NCBI GenBank assembly: GCA_002378585.1
Contig: DFSJ01000014.1
Coordinates: forward strand, 1 to 5,735
Direction: 5' to 3'
DNA length: 5,735 nucleotides
Source: Flavobacteriaceae bacterium UBA3440
Lineage (GTDB): Bacteria > Bacteroidota > Bacteroidia > Flavobacteriales > Flavobacteriaceae
The position numbers were made by a program, and so were the translations under genes. The notes beneath the pieces were generated by a model, which had not been told where the DNA came from, did no database searches, and saw nothing but the letters and a program-made list of their open reading frames with translations. Below are positions 1-5,735 of the stretch, in pieces. The first letter of the stretch is position 1; each line of letters begins with the position of its first letter.

Positions 1-1356
1 GAAACCATATTCAAAAATTTTAAGTTCAGAAGTGAGTATGTTGTGCGCATGATCAAAAATTATGTGTACCTCAACCCTGGACTTACTTTGGTTTATAACG
101 GAGAGAAATACATCTCAGAATACGGGTTGAAAGACCTGATTGAGGACAACAATAAAGAAGAGGATTTACTCTATCCAGTGATCCACCTGAAAGGCCCTGA
201 TATCGAGGTGGCCATTACCCACAGCAAAACCCAGTACAGTGAAGAATACCATTCTTTTGTCAATGGACAGCACACCACACAGGGTGGAACTCATCAGGCT
301 GCTTTTAGAGAGGCTTTAGCCAAAACAATTAGGGATTTTTACGGAAAAAATTACGAAGCCGCAGATATACGAAAATCGATCATTTCAGCCATCTCGATTA
401 AAGTGATGGAGCCCGTTTTTGAGAGCCAAACCAAAACCAAGTTGGGTTCCACTGAAATGGGTGGTGAAATGCCCTCTGTTCGTTCCTATATTATGGATTT
501 TCTAGGGACAGAACTGGATAATTACTTACACAAAAATCCGGAGACAGCCCAATTGATGCAATCCAAGATCATGCAGGCTGAACGAGAGCGTAAAGAGCTT
601 TCAGGAATCCGAAAACTCGCGCGAGATCGCGCAAAAAAAGCGAGCTTACACAACAAAAAACTAAGGGATTGTCGCGTTCACCTAACGGATGTGAAAAGCG
701 ATCGGTCTCTGGAGAGTACTTTGTTTATTACGGAAGGGGATTCCGCTTCAGGATCCATTACCAAATCTAGAGATGTCAATTGCCAAGCCGTATTTAGCTT
801 AAGAGGTAAGCCGCTCAATTCCTATGGAATGAGCAAGAAGATTGTTTATGAGAACGAAGAATTCAATCTCCTGCAAGCAGCCCTAAATATTGAGGATTCT
901 ATGGAAGACCTCAGGTACAATAAAATCGTGATCGCAACGGATGCGGACGTAGATGGAATGCACATTCGTTTGTTGTTGATCACATTTTTCCTTCAGTTTT
1001 TCCCAGAATTAATCAAAGAAAATCATCTGTACATCTTACAGACGCCTCTTTTCCGGGTCAGGAATAAGAAACAAACGATCTATTGTTACAGCGATGAGGA
1101 GCGAAGAAATGCGATTGCTCAATTAGGTGCTAAGCCTGAAATAACCAGATTTAAGGGGCTGGGTGAGATTTCTCCGGACGAATTCAAACATTTCATCGGC
1201 CCCCAAATTAGGTTGGAACCCGTGTTGATGGATCGCACCACCTCAGTGGAAGATTTATTGTCTTTTTATATGGGTAAGAACACACCCGATCGACAAGAAT
1301 TCATCATTGAAAATCTTAAAGTGGAGCTTGATGTAATTAATGATAAAGAAATGTAA
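1..1356 (+). CDS. parE: DNA topoisomerase IV subunit B (ParE), 5' end cut by the window edge
   Basis: This is the ATPase/TOPRIM subunit of topoisomerase IV, the type IIA enzyme that unlinks daughter chromosomes in the cytoplasm. The reading frame is open from base 1, so the GTG at 43 and ATG at 49 are internal codons, not starts. 451 residues are visible. Family members of this type are about 620 long, so roughly 170 residues, most of the GHKL ATP-binding domain, lie off the left edge. In order, I see the transducer domain with the ATP-contacting QTKTKLG loop (427-447), the TOPRIM acidic motif EGDSASG (733-753), SLRGKPLNS, the metal-binding DADVDG (aspartates at 940, 946 and 952), and the RFKGLGE tail motif. 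No large insert separates TOPRIM and tail, unlike enterobacterial GyrB. EGDSASG in place of EGDSAGG is, from memory, usual for Bacteroidota ParE. The next gene is parC, 11 bp downstream, which favours ParE over GyrB. All catalytic residues in the visible part are intact. Confidence 0.95.
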   Translation, partial: ETIFKNFKFRSEYVVRMIKNYVYLNPGLTLVYNGEKYISEYGLKDLIEDNNKEEDLLYPVIHLKGPDIEVAITHSKTQYSEEYHSFVNGQHTTQGGTHQAAFREALAKTIRDFYGKNYEAADIRKSIISAISIKVMEPVFESQTKTKLGSTEMGGEMPSVRSYIMDFLGTELDNYLHKNPETAQLMQSKIMQAERERKELSGIRKLARDRAKKASLHNKKLRDCRVHLTDVKSDRSLESTLFITEGDSASGSITKSRDVNCQAVFSLRGKPLNSYGMSKKIVYENEEFNLLQAALNIEDSMEDLRYNKIVIATDADVDGMHIRLLLITFFLQFFPELIKENHLYILQTPLFRVRNKKQTIYCYSDEERRNAIAQLGAKPEITRFKGLGEISPDEFKHFIGPQIRLEPVLMDRTTSVEDLLSFYMGKNTPDRQEFIIENLKVELDVINDKEM

Positions 1357-1367
1357 TTCAAGAATAT

Positions 1368-4013
1368 ATGAATACAGAAGAACCACATATACCCTCCGAT
1401 GATTTTGAGCAAATTGCCCCACAGGAGCAGTTGACCAAAGTCACAGGTATGTATAAAGAGTGGTTTTTAGATTACGCCTCTTATGTCATTTTGGAACGCG
1501 CTGTTCCAGCCATTGAAGATGGGTTTAAACCGGTGCAACGCCGAATAATGCATGCGCTCAAGGAGTTGGATGACGGCAGATACAATAAAGTTGCCAATGT
1601 AGTCGGACATACCATGCAATACCATCCACACGGAGATGCAAGTATTGCAGATGCTATGGTGCAAATAGGTCAAAAGGACCTGCTCATCGACACTCAAGGC
1701 AACTGGGGTAATATTTTAACAGGCGATGGCGCAGCGGCTTCTCGTTATATAGAAGCTAGACTGTCTAAATTTGCCCTGGAAGTGGTTTTTAGTCCCAAAA
1801 TCACCGAGTGGCAGTTTTCTTATGATGGACGCAAAGAGGAGCCAGTAAACCTTCCGGTAAAATTTCCGTTATTGTTGGCTCAGGGCGCTGAAGGGATAGC
1901 CGTGGGGTTATCTACTAAAATCCTTCCACATAATTTCAATGAACTAATCGATGCCTCTATAGCGCATTTAAGAGGTAAAAAATTTGAATTATTTCCCGAT
2001 TTCCCCACCGCTGGTATCATTGATGTCACTCAGTATCAAGACGGTATGCGCGGAGGACGTATACGGGTTAGGGCTAAAATTGCTCAATTAGATAAAAGTA
2101 CGTTAGTCATCAGTGAGATTCCTTACGGCACAAATACGTCCACGCTTATTGACTCCATTCTCAAGGCCAACGAGAAAGGGAAAATAAAAATTAAGAAGAT
2201 AGATGACAACACCTCAGAATTTGTAGAAATTTTGGTGCATTTGCCTTCAGGGGTGTCCCCTGACAAAACTATAGACGCCCTGTACGCATTTACAAGTTGT
2301 GAGTCCTCCATTTCCCCACTATCCTGTGTCATTGAAGACAACAAGCCATTGTTTATCGGTGTAGGCGAAATGCTGGCCAGATCGACAGATAGAACATTGG
2401 GCTTGTTGCAAGCAGAGCTGGAAATTCAGAAGGAGGAGTTAGAATCCCAGTGGCATTTTTCTTCATTGGAGCGCATATTTATTGAGAAAAGGGTCTACCG
2501 CAGCATTGAGGAACAAGAAACTTGGGAAGGGGTATTGGACGCTATTGACCAAGGATTAAAACCCCATACCGCCCACTTAAAAAGACCAGTCACCCAAGAT
2601 GATTTGGCCAGATTAACAGAGATACGGATTAAGCGTATTTCAAAGTTTGACTTGAATAAAGCCCAACAATACATCGAGAGTTTAGAGGATAAACTGGCTC
2701 AGGTGCAGCATCATTTAGACCATATAGTCGACTATGCGGTAGATTATTTTAAACAACTAAAAACCACCTATGGTAAAGGTCGCGAGCGACAAACTGAGAT
2801 TAGGGTGTTTGATGATATCGAGGCGACCAAAGTAGTTAATAGAAATGCTAAATTATATGTCAATAGGGAGGAAGGCTTTGTAGGGACTTCGCTTAAAAAG
2901 GATGAATATGTGGCTGATTGCAGCGATATAGATGACATCATTGTTTTCACTCGAGAAGGTAAAATGACTGTCACCAAGGTTGATGCAAAAACATTTGTCG
3001 GCAAAGACATTATTCATGTGGCTGTGTTTAAAAAGAAGGACACAAGAACCGTCTACAATATGGTTTATCGCGACGGTTTAAAAGGCGCATCGTACATCAA
3101 GCGTTTTACGGTAACCGGGGTCACTAGAGATAAGCCCTACGAATTGACGACTGGCCAATCGGGATCTGAAGTGCTTTACTTTTCAGCGAACCCCAATGGA
3201 GAAGCTGAGGTAATCAGTATCCAACTCAGAGCTTTAGGAACAATCAAAAAATTGAAGTGGGATCTTGATTTTTCGGAGATTTTGATCAAGGGTAGGGAGT
3301 CTAAAGGCAATACGGTTACCAAATATGCCATTAAGCGTGTCGAACTTAAGGAAAAGGGGTTATCCACGCTTAAGCCTCGGAATATTTGGTTTGATGAAGT
3401 AGTACAGCGATTAAATGTCGACGGTAGAGGAACGCTGTTGGGTGCATTCAGAGGTAATGACCTTTTATTGGTGATCAATCAAAAAGGGATTTTAAAGACG
3501 GTTATTCCTGATTTGTCCCTTCATTTTGAGGAAAACATGATTGTTTTGGAGCAATGGAATCCAAAAAAACCTATTTCTGTCATCTATTATGAGGGTGCCA
3601 AACAATTGTTTTATGTCAAACGATTTGTCGTAGACCAACCGGTCAAAGAAGAGCTGATCATCTCAGATCACCCCGACTCATATCTGGAACTTGTTTCCAC
3701 CGATTGGCGACCTGTGGTTGAGTTGGTGTATGCCAAAGAACGAGGAAAAGAGGTAAAACCAGCGGAAACTATTGTTCTGGAAGAGTTTATTGGGGTTAAA
3801 GGGATCAAGGCCATGGGCAATATGCTGACTAAGGCTGATCTGAAATCCACGGCGCTTAAAGAGCCATTAGCTTATGAAGCACAGGAAGACGATGGAGAAG
3901 TTGAACTCGAGCCTGAAGTTAAAGAGATTGCTGAAAATGGAGGTGTTACTGGCTCATCAAATCTAAATGATCAAGATTCTCCTGAATTTGGGGAGCAAAT
4001 TACTTTATTCTAG
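1368..4013 (+). CDS. parC: DNA topoisomerase IV subunit A (ParC)
   Basis: This is the DNA breakage-reunion subunit of topoisomerase IV, complete at 881 residues. The N-terminal winged-helix core is clear: ERAVPAIEDGFKPVQRRIMH (residues 43-62), the quinolone-region stretch YHPHGDASIADAMV (85-98), and the catalytic pair Arg126-Tyr127 in ASRYIEARL (codons 1743-1748). The tower domain follows, then a helical coiled-coil C-gate region (about 340-480). From about 490 to 830 comes a divergent beta-pinwheel-like C-terminal domain. I find no GyrA-box (QRRGGKG-like), which argues for topoisomerase IV rather than gyrase. An acidic linker (about 835-875) ends in QITLF, which resembles a sliding-clamp-binding peptide. 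The ATG at 1368 lies 11 bp after the parE stop and is followed directly by a plausible N-terminus. There is no Shine-Dalgarno sequence, as is common in Bacteroidota. The gene is probably cotranscribed with parE. Its stop lies 2 bp from that of the convergent terC-family gene. Confidence 0.96.
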   Translation: MNTEEPHIPSDDFEQIAPQEQLTKVTGMYKEWFLDYASYVILERAVPAIEDGFKPVQRRIMHALKELDDGRYNKVANVVGHTMQYHPHGDASIADAMVQIGQKDLLIDTQGNWGNILTGDGAAASRYIEARLSKFALEVVFSPKITEWQFSYDGRKEEPVNLPVKFPLLLAQGAEGIAVGLSTKILPHNFNELIDASIAHLRGKKFELFPDFPTAGIIDVTQYQDGMRGGRIRVRAKIAQLDKSTLVISEIPYGTNTSTLIDSILKANEKGKIKIKKIDDNTSEFVEILVHLPSGVSPDKTIDALYAFTSCESSISPLSCVIEDNKPLFIGVGEMLARSTDRTLGLLQAELEIQKEELESQWHFSSLERIFIEKRVYRSIEEQETWEGVLDAIDQGLKPHTAHLKRPVTQDDLARLTEIRIKRISKFDLNKAQQYIESLEDKLAQVQHHLDHIVDYAVDYFKQLKTTYGKGRERQTEIRVFDDIEATKVVNRNAKLYVNREEGFVGTSLKKDEYVADCSDIDDIIVFTREGKMTVTKVDAKTFVGKDIIHVAVFKKKDTRTVYNMVYRDGLKGASYIKRFTVTGVTRDKPYELTTGQSGSEVLYFSANPNGEAEVISIQLRALGTIKKLKWDLDFSEILIKGRESKGNTVTKYAIKRVELKEKGLSTLKPRNIWFDEVVQRLNVDGRGTLLGAFRGNDLLLVINQKGILKTVIPDLSLHFEENMIVLEQWNPKKPISVIYYEGAKQLFYVKRFVVDQPVKEELIISDHPDSYLELVSTDWRPVVELVYAKERGKEVKPAETIVLEEFIGVKGIKAMGNMLTKADLKSTALKEPLAYEAQEDDGEVELEPEVKEIAENGGVTGSSNLNDQDSPEFGEQITLF

Positions 4014-4015
4014 CT

Positions 4016-4801
4016 TCACTTTTTGGGACGTAGTTTCATATTGATAAATTCAACACCTAATGAAAAAGCTATAGCAAAGTACAAGTAGCCCTTAGGTATA
4101 GCGCCAATACTTTGACCAAACACCACTGCGTGAGATAAGTGTGCTGCTTCAGTGATCAACATGAAGCCTATCAAAATCAAGAAGGATAAAGCCAATACTT
4201 GAATCGTAGGGTGTTTGCCCACGAAATCACCAACTGCGCGCGCAAACAACATCATGATTCCTACAGAAACCACCACAGCGATCACCATAAGCATCAGTGC
4301 GTCTTTAGGATTGGGGGAAATCCCATTGGTCATCCCAATGGCAGTTAAAATGGAGTCTACAGAGAAGACTAGATCAATAACAATGATTTGCCAGAGGACC
4401 GAGCTAAATGAAGTAGATTGTTTCTTTTCCAAGACGGCCTCTTGATGTCCCTTGTCCTCAATTTTCTCGTGAATTTCTCGGGTGCTTTTGTACAACAAAA
4501 ACAAACCACCCAAAAACAAAATAATGGCTTGACCAGAAACACCTCCAGAAATCCATCCCCAGTCTAAGTGAAACCAAGCAGCTTTTAATGATGTTAACAC
4601 ACTGATTCCGAAAAGCAGGATAATTCTATTGACCATGGCAAGTAAAAGCCCAATGTTTATGGCCTTGGCTTTTTCCTTACCACTGAGTTTTCCAGCGGCA
4701 ATGGAGATGAAGATTATGTTGTCAATACCCAACACGATCTCTAAAAAAGTGAGTGTTAGTAGGGCTATCCAAGCGTCAGCACTTGCGAAAATATCAAACA
4801 T
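4016..4801 (-). CDS. TerC-family integral membrane protein, probable metal-ion (Mn2+) exporter
   Basis: This 261-residue polytopic inner-membrane protein matches the TerC family in length and motifs. About seven hydrophobic segments can be picked out (roughly 11-33, 47-72, 91-105, 133-156, 168-190, 199-219 and 236-252). Two acidic intramembrane motifs, related as an internal repeat, mark the family: FLEIVLGIDN (Glu21, Asp27) and IDLVFSVDS (Asp143, Asp149). KHPTIQVLALSFLILIGFML near residue 200 is also family-typical. Known relatives include TerC (tellurite resistance), E. coli Alx, and Bacillus YkoY/YceF, which are linked to Mn2+ efflux or to metal supply for secreted enzymes. The exact substrate here is inferred. 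The loop at about 108-130 is charged and probably cytoplasmic. The start is the ATG at 4801, only 3 bp after the upstream lipoprotein stop, so the two genes are very likely cotranscribed. No Mn2+ riboswitch can fit in that gap. The stop is TGA, convergent with parC. Confidence 0.92.
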   Translation of the reverse strand: MFDIFASADAWIALLTLTFLEIVLGIDNIIFISIAAGKLSGKEKAKAINIGLLLAMVNRIILLFGISVLTSLKAAWFHLDWGWISGGVSGQAIILFLGGLFLLYKSTREIHEKIEDKGHQEAVLEKKQSTSFSSVLWQIIVIDLVFSVDSILTAIGMTNGISPNPKDALMLMVIAVVVSVGIMMLFARAVGDFVGKHPTIQVLALSFLILIGFMLITEAAHLSHAVVFGQSIGAIPKGYLYFAIAFSLGVEFINMKLRPKK

Positions 4802-4804
4802 AAA

Positions 4805-5170
4805 TTACTGTTTAGTGGCTTTACCTCGTTGTTTTTTTGCACTTCCAATGATTGAATATTCAAAGGTGTATCCAGTTTGGTCGGTACTTAGTATTTTGAT
4901 GTGTATTGGTTTTGCTTGTGGATTCTCTTTATTCAGAGATTGCACTACATACTCGCAATCATTGATCCATCTCACTGAAGCGGAGTCGATAACCCCTTCG
5001 TAAGTAGAAACCTCCCATAAATCATTTCTGGTAAACGTGGTGGTTTTTTCTACTCCGCCAACTGAGGCAGTGAATGTAAAATCCCCTTGTTTAAAATCAG
5101 TACAATTTCTTTGTGGAGGTTGGCATCCAATGAGGAACACAAACACAACTAAGTATAAAAATAGTTTCAT
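4805..5170 (-). CDS. Small lipoprotein of unknown function
   Basis: This is a 121-residue secreted lipoprotein. The N-terminus MKLFLYLVVFVFLIGC has a short basic n-region, a hydrophobic core and a lipobox ending L-I-G-C, so signal peptidase II should cleave before Cys16. The mature part is about 106 residues, polar and probably mostly beta-strand. It has RNCTDFKQGDF just after the lipidated cysteine, TTTFTRND, IRWINDCEY-like SVRWINDCEY, and YTFEYSIIGS. Two further cysteines (Cys23 and Cys72) could pair. I chose the Met at 5170 over an in-frame Met five codons upstream (5185) because MKLF starts a clean signal peptide. The upstream Met would also give the transcript from the candidate promoter at 5193-5227 almost no leader. 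From memory, short Bacteroidota lipoproteins with this RNC-DF / RWINDCEY pattern are often labelled DNA topoisomerase IV in databases, apparently by propagation from neighbouring parC. Nothing in this sequence supports a topoisomerase role. It lies in the same transcription unit as the terC-family gene. Confidence 0.88.
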   Translation of the reverse strand: MKLFLYLVVFVFLIGCQPPQRNCTDFKQGDFTFTASVGGVEKTTTFTRNDLWEVSTYEGVIDSASVRWINDCEYVVQSLNKENPQAKPIHIKILSTDQTGYTFEYSIIGSAKKQRGKATKQ

Positions 5171-5192
5171 GAAGTAAATGTACAAATTGGCA

Positions 5193-5227
5193 CAAACTTA
5201 CCGACCTAATTTTGAAAGCTTTCAAAA
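5193..5227 (-). promoter_or_regulatory. Candidate Bacteroidota-type promoter for lipoprotein-terC
   Basis: On the minus strand, TAAGTTTG (5193-5200) matches the TAnnTTTG -7 consensus exactly. A TTTTG whose TTG (5223-5225) lies 22 bp upstream falls in the 17-23 bp spacing described for flavobacterial promoters. Transcription would start near 5186, giving a leader of about 16 nt before the lipoprotein ATG at 5170. The -33 element lies inside the last codons of the XRE gene and inside a perfect palindrome. This would let lipoprotein-terC be transcribed separately from the regulator. It is a sequence match only. Confidence 0.55.
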
Positions 5228-5631
5228 GTTCCGTCCTCATAAAAAAGAACCACGCGCACTGGTTTTCGCAAACTAGGGGAAGATTCTTTAAGTGCGTCAC
5301 TTTCCAACAAGTCAGGATGTTTGAGCTCAGTACTCACATCGCTATCGCGATTTAAATTTTCTAGATCAAACAGTGACCCATAGGTGTTCTCTGTTGAATT
5401 GGCTGCAGGTTTGGTTTTAGGGTCTCTAGACTCATGTATATCCAATAACCAATACAAGTCGGTTTCAGGAAAACTGGCTATCAATTTTCGGATGAATTCC
5501 AAACTGGGCTTATTTCTTCCCGACATCAAGTGGGAGATGGAAGACCTAGGTACACCTAATTGGTCTGCAAACTGAGCAGGGGAGTACCCATATTTTGTCA
5601 TGAGTAGGTGTACTTTTTGTTGAATATCCAT
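5206..5631 (-). CDS. Cro/C1-type (XRE) helix-turn-helix transcriptional regulator
   Basis: This is a 141-residue cytoplasmic DNA-binding protein. Residues 5-64 form a typical five-helix XRE domain. KYGYSPAQFADQLGVPRSSI carries the HTH (helix 2 about 17-24, recognition helix about 28-36), followed by SHLMSGRNKPSLEFIRKL and a YWLLD segment that closes the domain. Residues 66-122 are a polar, probably disordered linker. The C-terminus VRVVLFYEDGTFESF is a short conserved-looking patch that I recall in other Bacteroidota XRE regulators; its role is unknown to me. I chose the ATG at 5631 because MDIQQKV starts just before helix 1 and lies about 10 nt downstream of a likely transcription start. The earlier in-frame Met (5661) would lie upstream of the -7 element at 5650-5657. 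Its stop is 35 bp before the lipoprotein start, so it may belong to the same operon or control it. Its target and ligand are unknown. Confidence 0.9.
   Translation of the reverse strand: MDIQQKVHLLMTKYGYSPAQFADQLGVPRSSISHLMSGRNKPSLEFIRKLIASFPETDLYWLLDIHESRDPKTKPAANSTENTYGSLFDLENLNRDSDVSTELKHPDLLESDALKESSPSLRKPVRVVLFYEDGTFESFQN
5210..5227. repeat. Perfect 18-bp palindrome, candidate operator
   Basis: TTTTGAAAGCTTTCAAAA is identical to its own reverse complement over 18 bp, centred between 5218 and 5219. It encodes the last codons of the XRE regulator (F-E-S-F-Q) and covers the -33 element of the candidate promoter for the lipoprotein gene. A zero-spacer palindrome placed there fits a dimeric repressor site. 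A hairpin terminator is less likely because no U-run follows on either strand. Confidence 0.55.
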
Positions 5632-5649
5632 GGAATTGATTGGTTTTAT

Positions 5650-5657
5650 CAAAGATA
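5650..5657 (-). promoter_or_regulatory. Candidate -7 promoter element of the XRE regulator gene
   Basis: The minus strand reads TATCTTTG, an exact TAnnTTTG match, about 18 bp before the ATG at 5631. A TTTG upstream lies 15 bp from it, slightly short of the usual 17-23 bp, so the -33 element is weak or absent. The element sits in the centre of a small inverted repeat, TTATC-AAA-GATAA on the plus strand (5646-5658). The surrounding region 5632-5735 is about 19% GC (20 of 104 bases) and non-coding, as expected for a promoter. Confidence 0.5.
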
Positions 5658-5711
5658 ACAAAAGTAAATTAGCAAATAATTAAATCATACATTATAGGTT
5701 TATGATAACAA
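5654..5711 (+). repeat. Direct repeat GATAACAA, two copies 50 bp apart
   Basis: GATAACAA occurs at 5654-5661 and again at 5704-5711, a start-to-start distance of exactly 50 bp. A related GATTAACAA is at 5724-5732. All lie upstream of the XRE start. They could be regulator sites, but the region is so A/T-rich that coincidence is possible. Confidence 0.3.
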
Positions 5712-5735
5712 TTATAAAATACTGATTAACAATAT

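Noticed and set aside
43..51. GTG at 43 or ATG at 49 as the start of the topoisomerase gene
   Set aside because: The frame is open back to base 1 and the encoded residues fit the middle of ParE, so the gene is cut by the window edge and not genuinely N-terminally truncated.
616..625. CTCGCGCGAG 10-bp palindrome in a locally GC-rich patch of parE
   Set aside because: It is short and sits inside conserved coding sequence for K-L-A-R-D-R; nothing nearby suggests a promoter or operator.
631..640. A7 run in parE in phase for a -1 slippery heptamer (GCA AAA AAA G)
   Set aside because: It encodes conserved lysines, the frame continues normally to the family's usual C-terminus, and no strong stem follows. 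An ordinary lysine run is the simpler reading.
3980..3996. CTCC...GGAG dyad near the end of parC as a terminator
   Set aside because: The arms are only 4 bp, it lies before the stop codon and no U-run follows.
4215..4445. Plus-strand open frames opposite the TerC-family gene (also 4629-5003)
   Set aside because: They are shadows of minus-strand genes that have clear family motifs and a signal peptide; the shadow proteins have no recognisable domains.
4802..4804. yybP-ykoY-type Mn2+ riboswitch for the TerC-family gene
   Set aside because: Only 3 bp separate it from the upstream lipoprotein gene, leaving no room for a leader RNA.
5695..5702. TAGGTTTA on the plus strand as a rightward -7 element
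   Set aside because: It misses the final G of TAnnTTTG and no gene can be seen to the right within the window.

Overview
The window most likely comes from a Bacteroidota chromosome (Flavobacteriia/Cytophagia-like). Three things point there: the ParE/ParC wording (EGDSASGSI in the TOPRIM motif, GDASI in ParC, an approximately 880-residue ParC), A/T-rich translation starts without Shine-Dalgarno sequences, and TAnnTTTG-type promoter -7 elements. These are family-knowledge arguments made by eye, without a database search.

Layout. Positions 1-4013 (+ strand) hold the topoisomerase IV operon. It consists of the 3' three-quarters of parE, whose 5' end lies off the left edge, followed 11 bp later by a complete parC. 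The two proteins form the heterotetrameric enzyme that decatenates replicated chromosomes. Positions 4016-5631 (- strand) hold a compact three-gene cluster running the other way: a Cro/C1-type helix-turn-helix regulator, then a small lipoprotein of unknown function, then a TerC-family membrane protein. The lipoprotein and terC genes are 3 bp apart, and the regulator and lipoprotein genes are 35 bp apart. The two transcription units converge, with only 2 bp between the parC and terC stop codons. Positions 5632-5735 are a non-coding, roughly 19% GC region that carries the likely promoter of the regulator.

How the genes may work together. parE and parC are a textbook pair. The minus-strand cluster looks like a small regulated unit for envelope or metal-ion handling, because TerC-family proteins are linked to Mn2+ export. 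The most striking non-coding signal is a perfect 18-bp palindrome at 5210-5227. It overlaps the last codons of the regulator gene and the -33 element of a well-formed candidate promoter for lipoprotein-terC. This suggests an operator controlling the two downstream genes, possibly bound by the regulator itself; that binding is inference.

No RNA genes, mobile elements, CRISPR arrays or convincing terminators were seen. Apart from the regulator-lipoprotein-TerC cluster and its palindrome, the window is ordinary housekeeping sequence.
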